Shown: positions 34,786-47,215, numbered from the stretch's first letter. The stretch is DNA of 64,000 nt from Phytophthora colocasiae (GCA_018806915.1 JAGKQI010000061.1:2108001-2172000); one strand, 5' to 3'. A program made the numbers and translations. The notes: a model not told the origin generated them from the letters alone.

Positions 34786-36028
34786 ATGTCCATGACATCC
34801 CTCGAAGCGAACGAGTTCCAATTCTTAGACGAGCTCCTTAACATACCTCCAACACGCGCCGAGGTTCGAAGTTGGCCCAAGCTCCATTGCCATCGAACGA
34901 TACGCTACCGCCACAAGAAAGCAGAAGAAATGAAGAATATGCGCGAGGAGTATCTACGACTTGAACGGGAGCTGGAGAAGCGACTCATGGATCTGCGTCT
35001 CCGTGGTCTGCGCACCGGTAACGGAGATTATGCAAGTCCAGCATAAGTTGCAGCGTCTCGTACTGGAACGCGAAGGTTTACGAGAAGAAAACGTGGTTCT
35101 ATGCCAAAAACTCAGACAGCAGCAAAAGTTTCTCATGACTATTCAGAGCGCGAGAACACAAGTCATACCTCAATCCAGCGAGGGCTTTAGAGGGGGGTCA
35201 GGCAGTATTACAGTACGGCGCATCGAGTCACAATGGCAGCCAGTTGAAGATCAAAGCGGATGTCGTGTACATTTCCCTCACGGACGTCCGTCGTTTTTCT
35301 TTCATCCGTTCACCCAACACGAATTCGACGCTATTATCCAACAACACGACGTGAAATCGTCCACTGATTCGTCCCAAATGACGCTCACTGGACAGCATCT
35401 CGACTGGAATGTCTACCACGAGGTTGCCAGTAATTTACACGGGAATCCACAGCTTCTTGGGCATATCCGGTGTGCCAAACGCATGGAAAGATCGATGGAT
35501 TCCATTTTGAGTTGCATGGGGAGAGACGATGGATCCAGCAAGTGGCCAATAATGCCTGCTGCCAGTGATATTGGCGTGTCAGCATCGATCGACATCCAGA
35601 CTTTGCAGAACCAAGACAACGAGAAGTATATTATTGTTCGGGACTACTCTGGAGTGGCCAATTTCCGGTACATGTGCCTCGTACAGCAATCCGAAACCCG
35701 ACAAGAAAACAGTAAACGTGTTTTTAAGTTCCATTACGTTGCTGGAGATTCCAAAGCCAATAGACGGACGCGAGACGTCGAGTTCACAACCGAGGATAAG
35801 GTTTCTTGGATAACTGAGGAGGCTGGCTATTCTCTCACGCTTGTTGAGGCGAGTGATACCGTTTTGGAGGTTCTTTTTGACAGTCTATGGTGTCATAGTA
35901 AAGATCAGGCGCATGGACATTTCGTTAAGTTAGGACATATAGTTACTCGTTGGGTACAGCTAGTCGAACTTGCTGAACTTCTGAGCAGCGTGTTTGAAAA
36001 CTACCTAAAAGTATATCCTAAAAAATGA
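34786..36028 (+). pseudogene. Oomycete bZIP/START-like family protein, one frameshift
   Basis: ATG at 34786 (MSMTSLEANEFQFLDELLN); basic helix RHKKAEEMKNMREEYLRLER then ELEKRLMDLRLRG. The frame shifts by one base near 35010-35030 into EIMQVQHKLQRLVLEREGLR and continues to the stop at 36028. The C-terminal ~200 residues (FRYMCLVQQSETRQENSKRV, DVEFTTEDKVSWITEEAGYS, HGHFVKLGHIVTRWVQLVEL) match the expanded oomycete family that pairs a basic coiled-coil N-terminus with a START-like C-terminus and is thought to include transcription regulators. The single shift could be a real lesion, an unrecognised tiny intron or an assembly error. Copia-B sits ~350 bp upstream of its initiator. Confidence 0.65.
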
Positions 36029-36470
36029 GGAGACGGATCACCATATCGATTTTAGCCAATTACATGTTTTAAAATCTATTTTAACCAACTAGCGCTCTTT
36101 TTGCTGGTGAGACGGAAGAGCGATAGCTATTGACGTCTATCGCTAGAGCTTTTAGAGCACGGTATAAAATTGTGTGAAGTAGTTATTTACTAGCACGACA
36201 GGTGGGTATTCCCGTGCTATTTACACAAGTTGAATCGAAGAGCTTACCACCAGGAATGTGTGGCGGACATGCTTAATCTAAGAATCGGTGATGTGGCTGT
36301 TGACCTACAACCGCTTGCCATTATGGGCATGATGTTATACGTCAGCAGCACCATCGCGGTGAGGGCCAGTTATATATGACTATCTACGTATTAATTATTG
36401 GAAATAATACAGTATTGTAGTGACGTTGAACGCGGTGTCAAACAGAACGTGAAAGCACAGCGCCACCTAC
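36029..36470. other. Spacer, no gene seen
   Basis: AT-rich, only very short frames. Ends with the left ATCGG duplication (36471-36475) of Gypsy-A. Confidence 0.5.
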
Positions 36471-36475
36471 ATCGG

Positions 36476-36799
36476 TATGACGTTTGCGCGCTGTAAAGGA
36501 GATTGCGAAGTGAGTTCATTAAGCAGTTAGACACAAAGCCCCTAACTACTTGCCGTCCAGGAGGGCGCCCCCTGTGGCAGCGCCCTCCAGCTCCGCAGCA
36601 CCAACCACTAGTGCTGATTATGCAGTACCGCCGTTGACGCGGCGGCGATTATGTAGATGTAGTGTTGACGCGGTCTGTGCGTCCTGCTGTCGGTCGAGCT
36701 GTCAGTGTCGGTCGGGCTGTAGCGTCGGTGTCGTCGGCGACGTCAGCGCCGGTGTCGTCCTTGGTCTGATGTGTCCGTCGTCTGGTCAAATACTCCACA
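36476..36799 (-). repeat. Gypsy-A 3' LTR
   Basis: 324 bp; on the element's strand it starts TGTGGAGTATTTG and ends CGTCATA. Confidence 0.9.
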
Positions 36800-36985
36800 C
36801 TGCCCCCAAGACCACGAGACACCTTCACCGCACCTTCGTGTCACATCCCGCACAGACGTTTTCTGCACTCATGTAGCCATGTCCCGTCGTAATGCACTAA
36901 CTTCAACGACAACGAGGTCAAGTAGTACCCATCTTGCCTGATCACCCGTAACTTTGCCTCCAGTAACCCTTGGACCCCCAAACTT

Positions 36986-39900
36986 TTACTGCAATTCGGG
37001 TACATCGTGCTCGTCAGCATACTTGGTCACCAAGGCTGGAACATCATGCTGAGTTGAGCTGGCGGGCTCCCAGGAATTCTCAATATCCTGGAGCCCACGC
37101 CAAGCGACAAACAGCTCCAGCTCGCCGGAGGCAGAGTTGACACGGTGTCCAACAATCTCCCAGACCTCAAGAACAATTCCTTGTAGGGAGACGTGCTCGG
37201 CGGTCACGTCTAAATTCTTGTCGTGGTAAAACTTAAGGCGCGACCCGTGGACATCATACTCAGCTCCAGTGAGCAGGTGGCGGACGAGGAACGAGTGCGG
37301 GAGGGCCTTGACCACCTGGAAAGGTCCGACCCAACGCACAAGCAGCTTGCCTCCTTGGAGGCGCTGGTCCACACGCGACCACAGGACGTAGTCTCCTTCC
37401 GAAAAATTGCAAACCGTCCCCTTGGAGCGAGCCATGGCAGCCGTGCGACGCTGCTCGCGCTGGTCTCGCACAACGCGGTGAAGCCCGTGGAGGCTGCGGC
37501 GCAACTCCTCGATAGCCTCGCGGAACGAAGCCTTGTCCAGCGGCAGTGTGCGCGGCAACTTGTTTTTCGGGACCATCACAATGTCCAGCGCCGAAGGCGC
37601 TGGGAGTCTTGTGAACAGTTCGACAAGAGCACAGTTGCCCAGCGAAACCACGGGTGTGTGGTTCAGATTAGCCTGGACAAGTGGCAGTAGATGCACCCAA
37701 TTGCGGGTGTCGAGCTGGTTCTCGAGCAGCATCACTCTCAGGACTTGAATAATATCACGGTTCACCCTTTCCACGGTGCCGTTAATCCACGGCGAGTACA
37801 CCGGGACAAAACCCCGGGACACTCCGCGCCGCTCAGCTAGCCACTCCATCACGTAGTTCTTAATGTGTGCTCCATGGTCTGACATCCACATCGCTGGCAG
37901 CCCAAACCTCTTGTGCCAGTCCAGAATAGCCTCTACAGCAGTCTGGCTGTCGGCAGATTCCGCGGCCACAAGCTCGCAGTAGTGGGTCAGCTCGTCCTTA
38001 AAATGAGCACGTACTTGGCCTCACCGTAGCTTTCACCAAGGTAGAGATAGTCCATGTGCATGCACTCCTTACGGTCAGCCACCTCTCGGTCAACCGTCCA
38101 GTCACGTTGGATCAGAGTACCACCGTTGACATGCTTACAAAGGAGGCACTCGTTGATGAAACGAACGACGGCTGGTCGGACGTTATCCAGCAAGAAATGT
38201 CGGTTTAAAAGCTCAACCATCACGTGGACGCCACGGTGTCCTTGTGCACCGCAGTGCGCGATTGCGCTTCACCAAGCTCTTGGCCTTGGCTGGGATCCAA
38301 AGACGCCCTCCAACTTCAACAGCTCCAGCCACTTCTTTCCCCTCCTCTGGTGCGTCGCGGTGGTGCTGCCGTTGCGCCTTCACCACATCGCCTCGCGTGG
38401 GCCAGACGAAATGGTCGTCCTGCAGCGGACGCAGCTCAGGGATAGTCTGTGCAGATCGCGTCGTTACGCGCTTGACAGCTAGAGCTTCACCAGTACCGGG
38501 AGCGGCCGCCTGCCCCCAACGCGAGATGATGTCGGCCCAGAGGTTGACCTCCCCGGTGATGTGGTGAATGACGTATCTGCAGCTGATCAGCTTCAACACC
38601 CAGCGTTGTGGTTTGCCTTTGACATGTTGATTCACTTCTTTGTCAGTCGAGGACAACTGGATCAGGTTAGAATGGTCGCAGTAGATGTGGAACCTTTCCT
38701 CCCGCGCAAGCATGTAGTCGAGTTCATCGCACGCCTTTACAATTGGGTACCCTTCTTTCTCCACAATCGGCCAATTCAGTTGCGCGCCCTTGAACATTCC
38801 TCCACGGCAGATCAAGAGCTCATGCGACGGCTCTTCTACAGGAACGCCCTCTTGCCATTGGCGAACCTGCGTGACCACCATAGCGTAGCCGGATAACGAC
38901 GCGTCGCTGAACATGCACACGGTTGCTCCACGCTCAGGGAAAATGAGCTTGCATGATCGCTCAACCATAGCCAACGTGTTCCTGAATGCAACTTCTTCAT
39001 CATCCGTCCAGTCGAGTGTGGCTCCGCTAAGCTGAGACTTGCGGCGACCCCGCTCTCTCACCACTTGCTCGAGCTTCTCCTGTAGTGGCGCCACAGTCCT
39101 AGCATAGTCCACCATGCTGTCTCGCAGCCAATTCAAAGCGCACAAGAAATGCTGCAAAGCAGAACCCGTTGGTGCCAGCGGCATCTTCGCGAGAGCTTCG
39201 AGCCGCTCGGGGTCATGGGACACTCCCTCGCCATCGATCACCTTGCCACACCATTTAACACGGCGAGCGAACAACTTGCACTTCTTGGCATTCAACTTCA
39301 ACTTGCGCTGCCGCAGGATGGAGAAGAACTGCTCAAGGTTGTCCAAAAACGCCCCTGGGGTCTGAGCGAAGAGCAGGACGTCGTCAATCCACACGAGAAC
39401 GCTATTAAACAACATCATTCATCTGCGCCTGGAAATAGACTGCCGAGTCGCTGGCCCCCTGGGGCACACGGGTAGGAGTAAAAACTCCGGCCTCAGTCAG
39501 AAAGCTGAACATTTCACGGCTGTTGGGGTGGAGCGGCATTTGTCAGAAGCCCTTGTGAAAGTCAAAAGTCCCGACGCCGTAGGCGCCGCGTACTGCCCCC
39601 ACCACCACGGCAAGGTTTGGCGCAGCTCCAGCTATCGGTACAGTCAGTTTGTTGACTGGCCGGTAATCGATCGTGGTCCGAAACTCGTCGGTGCCCTGCT
39701 TGGCAACAGACAACGCAGGGCAGGACCACCGACTTTGATTGTTTCGTTCGACCAAGCCGGCAGCCTTCAACTCGCGCACATAGTCGCGCAAGAATCGCCG
39801 CTGCACCTCGGGGTAGCGCCGCACACCACTTCGATAGGGCTGAGCGTCGGTACAAGCTGCACCTCCAGCGGCTCCACATCAGCCGCTTCATCGTGGCCCA

Positions 39901-41446
39901 ACCGGAGCCTGAACACGTCAGAGTAGCTCAGCACCAGGTCTCGTAGTCGATCTGCCGATTCCTGGTCAAATCCTGCCTCAATCGCGTCGTCAACTAGGCG
40001 ATGGAGCATGTCCATCACTTCGTCACCGTCTACACCACTAAGCAACTCGACTTGGTCGCTGGGATGTCATCTGCTTCGGCCTCGGTCTCCCCGAGGTTGT
40101 GCTGCACCAGCCGCTCGAATATCCCATCAAGGTCCACACCGATGGACTGCAGCGTAGCTCTACCAACGGGAAATTCCTCCTCGGGTGCCTCAAGCACATA
40201 ACATTCGATGTTCGACAAACAAAGAGGCCCCGCAGCCGTCACGATCTGCAGGTCGACGTATACCCGTTCGTGGCAGTACATAGCGTTGCCACCTGCGGCC
40301 ATAACCCGCTGTGGCGGCTCAACCCTCGTGGTCGGCAGATCAGGCACCAACTCCCGAAGTTCATCAAGCACTGGCCGTCCGATGATGTTCGCGTCTGAGC
40401 CTGTGTCTGGGGGCAGCACGGCACGGTCAACACGCTGTTTATCACAGCGGTCCTGAAGCTTAGTTCGTCATCGGTCGTGACCCGCTTGACACGATCGGTC
40501 TGATGGCCTTCCCGCTCGCGCAGATTCTTAGCCTTCTGCTCTGCGGACGCCGTTGGTCAGTCTCGAGTCCAATGCGGTCCCTTACAGATCAGGCATCCAT
40601 CGCGAGGGGGCTTACGCTGCTCCCCAGAACTGCGGTTGCTACCGTTGCTGCTAGGTGACTTCGACTGCGGCGTAGCCGGGCGCTGCTGTGCCTTTCCTCC
40701 TGCTGCGGCCGAGTCCTTCACTCGCGGAACTGCATTTTGTTTCATCTCCGACTGCATGAGATGGTACTGCTGTTGTCTGGTCGCTCGCTCAATCATCAAG
40801 TCGTGGAGGGCCAGGTCGCTCACCTTCGCCTCACGGTGAGTCAACTCGACCAGCCTGCTCAAGTCAATCTTCAACATCTCAGGTGTCACGTTACTCAACA
40901 GCAGTTTACATCGTAGCTTCATACGCTGACGGCCTTCCTCACCGACAGCTGGTCCTCGGCCTAACATAACAGCCAATCCATTGTCCTCGACCAAACGGTC
41001 AAAAGTCATGAAGTAGTTGGCGATCCTGCCCTCGACGTCAACCTCCGAAAGGTCCATCCTCAATTCCCGCGAGAATAGCAGAGTGACGTCGGGGACGCGG
41101 TCATTCATCATCGCGCCCACTTTTCGTTTCATTTCCGCGAGCAGCATGTCGTCCGACACGCTCTCGTTGTCCTTCTTCAGGATGTAGTGGGCCACGTGCT
41201 CCAGCACCCTTGGCTCCACCGTCGATCGCACATTCCGCGTCACGGCTCCATGGACTTCGCCCGTGACGCGACACTGCTCCGCGACCTTGCCTTCATACTG
41301 CTCCGCTCTCGGTGGAACGTCGAAATGGCCGACTGGCTCCAGACCTTGAGACTTAAGGCCCTCGTCACCTCGAAGATAGGCTGCGGCATCGCCATCTTGA
41401 CGTCGCCCTTGTCGTCATACTCGTAGTCGTAGTTCATGCCAGGCAT
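36986..41446 (-). pseudogene. Gypsy-A gag-pol, multiply interrupted
   Basis: From 41446: gag start MPGMNYDYEYDDKGDVKM, frameshift, HYILKKDNESVSDDMLLAEM, and knuckle CLICKGPHWTRD where the expected next Cys is a TGA stop. Protease PDTGSDANIIGRPV. RT LKAAGLVERNNQSRWSCPAL, TTIDYRPVNKL and FDFHKGF, a break near 39420-39540, then VWIDDVLLFAQT (Tyr of YxDD replaced by Trp). RNase H MFSDASLSGYAMVV and CDHSNLIQLSS. Integrase zinc motif with CLLCKHVNGG, then Asp (MDYLYLGES), Asp (MSDHGAHIKN) and Glu (INGTVERVNRD). C-terminal chromodomain EIVGHRVNSASGELELFVAW, ENSWEPAS. At least four stops or frameshifts. Confidence 0.85.
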
Positions 41447-41478
41447 GTCGTAGCGATGCGTTTTGTCAAAGAATTCTT

Positions 41479-41802
41479 TATGACGTTTGCGTGCTGTAAA
41501 GTAGATTGCGAAGTGAGTTCATTAAGCAGTTAGACACAAAGCCCCTAACTACTTGCCGTCCAGGAGGGCGCCCCCTGTGGCAGCGCCCTCCAGCTCCGCA
41601 GCTCCAACCACTAGTGCTGATTATGCATTACCGCCGTTGACGCGGCGGCGATTATGTAGATGTAGTGTTGACGCGGTCTGTGCGTCCTGCTGTCGGTCGA
41701 GCTGTCAGTGTCGGTCGGGCTGAAGCGTCGGTGTCGTCGGCGACGTCAGCGCCGGTGGCGTCCTTGGTCTGATGTGTCCGTCGTCTGGTCAAATACTCCA
41801 CA
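41479..41802 (-). repeat. Gypsy-A 5' LTR
   Basis: 324 bp, paired with 36476-36799. Sequence internal to it on the minus strand begins AAGAATTCTTTGAC; no TGG-type primer site is evident. Confidence 0.9.
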
Positions 41803-41807
41803 ATCGG

Positions 41808-42668
41808 TGAGTCAGCGTCGGTGACCACATTAGGGCACGAGTACATGTGCACAAGTATGTAGATGTAGGGATATTGAGGTGGGCATGTATATGTGATACG
41901 TAGGAAAGAAGATATGTGTATGGTATGGCAGGCGTGCAGGCATATAGAGCATACGTGCATGAACAACCGGTAGATTAGTAGGACGCGCGTGCAAGTACGT
42001 CAAATGTAGCCATATAGTCGTTTAAATATTTTTCATGTACAACCTGGGGTACATTCAGTGCACGGTATACGTTCAGTTACGAGTGCATGATCCACTCCTG
42101 GAATACAAAAATGATATAGATACATGTACAGCGATACAACACGCGCTTACCGCCGCGTAGCGGCGGCGCCCGGCTAGTTTTCAATATAATAGAGAGATCG
42201 AGGTATTTGAGTAAACGATAAAATGTTATTAGTGGCACTTCACACAGGTAAATTATGATGAATCAACTTATAAGTTGTGATTGCCTACCAGTACAAGCAA
42301 CACTAACGTATCGCTCGCACTGTTGTCGCTGAAACACTTCGACCACGCCACCTACTGCTGAATTTATCTCTCCCCTGGCTGTCCGATTTTGGATTCCTTG
42401 TATCTGGCGAAGTTATGATCGCTTTCGCGAATATGTGTGCTGCTTCTTGAAAGACCGAGTCTTAAAAAGTGGATGCTACGGCAACAACGCTGAGACGACG
42501 TGGACGACGGTGATCAGCTACGAGCAGAGCTCGGAAAACATAATTGTAATATAGTTATTGTGCAATTGTATTGACGGAATTATGGATTATTGGTAAGGAG
42601 GACTTTCCGTAAAATATGCAATTGAAATGCACTCAAGAGCTCACCAGCATACTCAAAAGTGCTATGAT
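41808..42668. other. Spacer between the two Gypsy elements
   Basis: AT-rich, no supported gene. Contains GCGCTTACCGCCGCGTAGCG-type GC-rich islands and several ACATGTA motifs. Confidence 0.5.
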
Positions 42669-42673
42669 ATCGG

Positions 42674-42853
42674 TGTGAGCAACCAGATAAGAGTCAACGT
42701 GCCAGTGCACGTAAGTAGACAACTGCTTGAACTCAGCTACCAAGAACACATGCACAACAGAGAGCGAGATATCGAGTAGGATGGCACTCAGCTAGGCATC
42801 TATCTCAACAATTCATCAGTTCCAATTTCACTACCTACTAAGGACTCGTGACA
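42674..42853 (+). repeat. Gypsy-B 5' LTR
   Basis: 180 bp with TGT..ACA ends. Confidence 0.9.
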
Positions 42854-42869
42854 TTTAGCTATAGCTAAA
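42854..42869 (+). other. 16-bp perfect palindrome at the primer-site position
   Basis: TTTAGCTATAGCTAAA starts at the first base after the 5' LTR, where a tRNA primer site would normally begin with TGG. It may allow self-priming or RNA dimerisation. Confidence 0.6.
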
Positions 42870-42910
42870 ACGTAGCGAATCTACGATAGTTCACCACGTC
42901 GACAGCTACC

Positions 42911-43981
42911 ATGTCCAGCAGCGACCCAGCAGAGGTGACCTTCGAGAAGGTCAAAAGCAACGGAGCCGTGGTGAAGAAAAGAGTGCCCACCTTCCGCGAT
43001 GGAGACTGGAAGGACTGGTTGGAGTGGCTACTCCGCCTGTCTGAGTACTATGTATTCATGGGGTACATCCCAGGCGACAAAGAGGATCAAGTGGCGTTTG
43101 TCGAGGACATCCAAGTCCTCCTCTTCGACGAAGACCTGCAACAATTTAACGACATCGTAGCCGAGGAGAACATCCTGCGGCCCACGACTGTCGCCCTAGT
43201 CGCGCTGAAGCGGCTAGCCGAGATTCACTGCCCCGACGGAACCCGAGGAGTGATTATCGACGAAATGTCCGCGCTGAAGAAGACGCGAGACGTTAGTGTG
43301 CGAGAGTATACCCGTAACTTTAAGAAGTTGGGGCGCATGCTACAGTACATTGCGGATAATGCTGAAATCCCTACGTCTGACGTGATCCGCTTGTACAAGA
43401 GTGGGATGCCAATCGACTGGCAAATTGAGGTGAACCGTTTGTCACGCAATTGGGAGTACACAGAATTAGTGCACCAATTTGAGTTGATTGAGCGAAACGA
43501 ACAAGAAGAAGAAGTACTCAGGAATGGACGCGGATCCCGCCAGCGAAATGGACAAGGTGGACAGCCACAACAGAAGGGTAAGCCCCATGGCAAGAGCAAC
43601 CAGGGCAACCAGGGCAACCAACCGAACGGCCAGCCCAAACAGCAACATAATAAAGGCGGTAACGGCAAGTACTGTAAGTACTGTAAACGCAACAATCACT
43701 CCGACTCAGAGTGCTTCCGTAACCCAGAGTCACCCGCATACAGACCACGCCGCCCAAAAAATAGCACGTTTAATGCAAACACCAGCGGAAACGACAACAA
43801 GGCGTTCGCGGCTATGCAGGAGCAGGTGGCGGAGATGGCTGCAATGATGCAAGACATGAAGCGCCGTCATGAAGAAGAGCTAAACGCATGTGTTTCTACC
43901 GTCGCGATGACTTTAATGTCTTGGTTGACATCGAAGAAGTGGACCAGACGCCCTACAAGACTACAGAGGATGAAACGCTAG
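42911..43981 (+). CDS. Gypsy-B gag
   Basis: 356 codons from MSSSDPAEVTFEKVK. A retrotransposon gag domain (DGDWKDWLEWLLRLSEYYVF to YTRNFKKLGRMLQYIAD), a Gln/Asn/Gly-rich linker, and knuckle CKYCKRNNHSDSEC. A frame change near 43890 separates it from the protease; whether this is a natural gag/pol boundary or a lesion is unclear. Confidence 0.8.
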   Translation: MSSSDPAEVTFEKVKSNGAVVKKRVPTFRDGDWKDWLEWLLRLSEYYVFMGYIPGDKEDQVAFVEDIQVLLFDEDLQQFNDIVAEENILRPTTVALVALKRLAEIHCPDGTRGVIIDEMSALKKTRDVSVREYTRNFKKLGRMLQYIADNAEIPTSDVIRLYKSGMPIDWQIEVNRLSRNWEYTELVHQFELIERNEQEEEVLRNGRGSRQRNGQGGQPQQKGKPHGKSNQGNQGNQPNGQPKQQHNKGGNGKYCKYCKRNNHSDSECFRNPESPAYRPRRPKNSTFNANTSGNDNKAFAAMQEQVAEMAAMMQDMKRRHEEELNACVSTVAMTLMSWLTSKKWTRRPTRLQRMKR

Positions 43982-46900
43982 CGCCTTTGCGTCAACAGTC
44001 TGCGTCGCAGACTGCGACTCCACCCGCGAAGCAAAAACCCTGTCTGGAAACTGAAGTGCGAATTGGAGAACAATCATTTCGTGCACTTCTGGATACCGGT
44101 TGCACCAGATCTGCAATTGACCAGAAGGTAGCGAACATTGTGAAGACGGGACTGAAGCTGAGGCTGCAGGAGGGCTCGTACCTAATGGCAGATAGTTCCG
44201 TGCACAAAACTACTCATGTGGCAGACACTGTATTTTGCCTACCGGCATTTTCGAGTAAGTGTGAGTGTACGTACCCATTGAGGCTGGTTGATGGACTATT
44301 GCACCCGGTAATCCTCGGAGCTGACTTCCTTTCGAGTCATGGGATCGACATCTTGTTCTCGGCACACTGCCTTGAATGGGACGACATCAGGATTCCTATC
44401 GCAGGAGTACAACCACCTTCACCAAAGATGGCTATAACATAGACTGACTGTGAACTTTCAGTCGAAGTAGCTGTCGCAGAATTAAGTGAAGCACTCGATC
44501 CAAGGTTGATGATCGATGGAGAGATGCTATCAGCCGCAGAGCGTGTCCAAGTGGCGGACTTAGTGGAAGCATTCATACACGTGGCCTTGGCCGGATCAAG
44601 GCTGAACCATACGTGATTCCTTTGCAACCAGGAGCCAAACCTTTTGCCTGTCGACCATACCCAGTACCCCAAGTTCATCTAGCAGCGACCAAACGGGAAA
44701 CTCAACGGTTAGTGGAGCTCGGCGTCCTCATACCTGATAATTCGTCTGAATGGGCTTCACCGGCGTTCGTTATCCCGAAGAAGGACGAGTCTGTTCGACT
44801 TGTCTGTGACTATCGGCGCCTAAACAAACTGCTGCTTCGCAGTTTCTACCCACTACCAGTGATTGGGAACTTGCTTCGCCAATTTCGCAAGTCGAAGCAC
44901 GTGTCCTCTCTGGACATCCCAATGAGTTACTATGCCCGGATTCTTGCTGTGTTGAGTCGGCGCGTTACTGCAATTGTGTTTCCATGGGGAAAGTACGTGT
45001 TTGGCTGCCTTCCAATGGGGGTAAGCACAGCACCGGACGAGTTCCAGGCGATAATGAACCTGATGCTGGGAGATCTCGATGGAGTATGGGCATACCTGGA
45101 CGATGTATTGGTTCTATCCGACACGTTTGAAGAACACCTGAACTTGCTGCGTCGTGTGTTTGAGCGTTTCGAAGAATTTGGCCTGACGATCCACCCTCGC
45201 AAGTCGAAGTTGTTCACGACGTCGACGGACTACTTGGGCTACAGGATCAGCACCACTGGAATACAGCCATTGCACAATAAAGTGGAGGCAATCGCGAGTA
45301 TTGCACCGCCACGAACCCGACGCGAACTCAGGCGGTTTATCGGCATGGTAAACTACTACCGCGACATGTGGCCACGGAGAGCGGCCATTTTGGCACCGCT
45401 GACAGCGTTAATGTCACCCTCCGCGCCATTCCGCTGGACGGACGAACATGAAGCTGCGTTCACGCAAATGAAGACAGCCATGATGCAAACTGTCGAGTTG
45501 GCATTCCCTGACTACAGTAAACCTTTTCATGTGCATACGGATGCCTCCGGCTACCAGCTTGGTGCCGTTATATCTCAAGAAGGACGCCCACTCGTGTTCT
45601 GGAGTAAGAAATGCAATGACGCGCAGCGAAAATACCCGGCGAACAAGCTTGAGCTTTTGAGCATCAAATTGGTGTTTCAAGAGTACTGGACAATGCTACT
45701 TGGACATGAGGTCCACATCCACACGGATCATTTGAACTTGACGTATGCGAGCTACAACAACATGCACATGCTCCGCTGGCGACTCGAGATCGAAGAGTTT
45801 GGACCAGAGCTGCACTACGTAAAGGGTGAAAACAATGTAGTTCTAGACGCTCTCTCTCGACTACCACGCGATGTCAAAACCAGTGAACAGCGGAAGGATG
45901 CGATTGTTGCGGCCACAGAGAATGATCTGGCTGCACTCAGTAGTGTGGATTTCGCGAGATTGCTCACGCGCAGCAGAAAGAAGGCACCGCAGCCCTCAAG
46001 AACGCAGTGCAGAAGGAGCTTAACGGTGTTGAGCTTCAAGTGGATGGTAGTACTGCCGCATTATCATCCCCACGTGCCTACAAAGCCCCATCATTGCTGC
46101 ATACCACGAATGGCTACTACACCCGGGATCGACAGCAATGTTGATGACGATGCAGAATGCGCTGACGTGGACAGGGATGGCCCGTCATGTGGAGCAATAC
46201 GTGCAAAACTGCCTAACGTGTGCGAAAAACAAGCACCCGACGGTCAAGTACGGCAAGTTGCCGGAGAAGACTGTGACAACCCGGCCATGGTTTGAAGTTG
46301 CCATCGACTCCATTGGGCCGTATGGAAAGCAGGAATTCAGAGCCATTACCATCATTGACACTACTACGCGACTAGTGGAAATGCAAGCAGTGGTAGACGC
46401 GTCGAGCAACGAAGCCGCCTACATATTTGACAGGCTGTGGCTCTGCAGATACCCTCGTCCCAGCCGAGTGATCTGCGACCAGGGGACGGAGTTCAAAAAG
46501 GAGTTCTACGAGTTGCTGGACAGCTACGGCATTGCAGCCGTGCCAACAACTACGCGTAACCCACAGGCCAATGGCATCATCGAGCGCCTACACCGCGTTA
46601 TTGGGGACAAGATGCGCACCCAGGTGATCGTGACGCACCACGACTGGAAAAACTTCTTGCAGAACGCAACGTTTGCTTTGAGAGCATCGTTTCACTCAAT
46701 GCTTGGTGCCTCACCAGCACAAGCAACCATCGGAAGGGACATGATTGTCGACGTGCAGCACACTACCGACTGGCATGAACAACACACCCGGAGGCTGGAA
46801 CAAGTCCACAAGAACAACCTACGCGAGAATGCAGGACGACGGACGTGGACATACCACCCAGGAGATCCCATCCTGCTGAAGCGCGACGGCAACATCAACA

Positions 46901-47157
46901 GCAAGTTGACGACATTGTACGATGGACCGTACACAGTGATTGCCGTTCGCGACAATGGAACGCTGGTCATCGATAAAGGCCGCTACACCGAGACAGTGCA
47001 CATCCGCCGCATCGTCACAAGGTCCAGCGTGGGGAAGACTGTGAGCAACCAGATAAGAGTCAACGTGCCAGTGCACGTAAGTAGACAACTGCTTGAACTC
47101 AGCTACCAAGAACACATGCACAACAGAGAGAGAGAGAGTAGGATGGCACTCAGCTAG
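43888..47157 (+). pseudogene. Gypsy-B pol, interrupted
   Basis: Frame 43888-44442: protease FRALLDTGCTRSAIDQKV and LGADFLSSHGIDI, ending in TAG after MAIT, with the same frame open to 44612. After a frameshift near 44596, frame to 46295: RT SEWASPAFVIPKKDESVRLV, CDYRRLNKL, WAYLDDVLVLSD; RNase H HVHTDASGYQLGAVISQ, IHTDHLNLTY. Second frameshift near 46130, then integrase CLTCAKNKHP, Asp (VAIDSIGPYG), Asp (VICDQGTEFK), Glu (ANGIIERLHR) and GPYTVIAVRDNGTLV. The last ~39 codons and the stop (47155-47157) lie inside the 3' LTR. Confidence 0.85.
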
Positions 47158-47215
47158 GCATCTATCTCAACAATTCATCAGTTCCAATTTCACTACCTAC
47201 TAAGGACTCGTGACA
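47040..47215 (+). repeat. Gypsy-B 3' LTR
   Basis: 176 bp; codes for the C-terminus of pol and differs from the 5' copy mainly in a GAGAGAGAGA tract. Confidence 0.9.

Larger units (their letters stand above)
36476..41802 (-). mobile_element. Gypsy LTR retrotransposon with chromodomain (Gypsy-A)
   Basis: 5.3 kb, minus orientation. Two 324-bp LTRs (36476-36799, 41479-41802) differ at about six positions (~98% identical). A 5-bp ATCGG duplication flanks it (36471-36475, 41803-41807). A purine tract (CTTGGGGGCAG on the minus strand) precedes the 3' LTR. Gene order is gag, protease, RT, RNase H, integrase, chromodomain. Confidence 0.9.
42674..47215 (+). mobile_element. Gypsy LTR retrotransposon with short LTRs (Gypsy-B)
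   Basis: 4.5 kb. LTRs 42674-42853 (180 bp) and 47040-47215 (176 bp), TGTGAGCAACC..CTCGTGACA, nearly identical except for a GAGA microsatellite. ATCGG duplication at 42669-42673 and 47216-47220. Encodes gag, protease, RT, RNase H and integrase. The pol frame runs into the 3' LTR. Confidence 0.9.
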
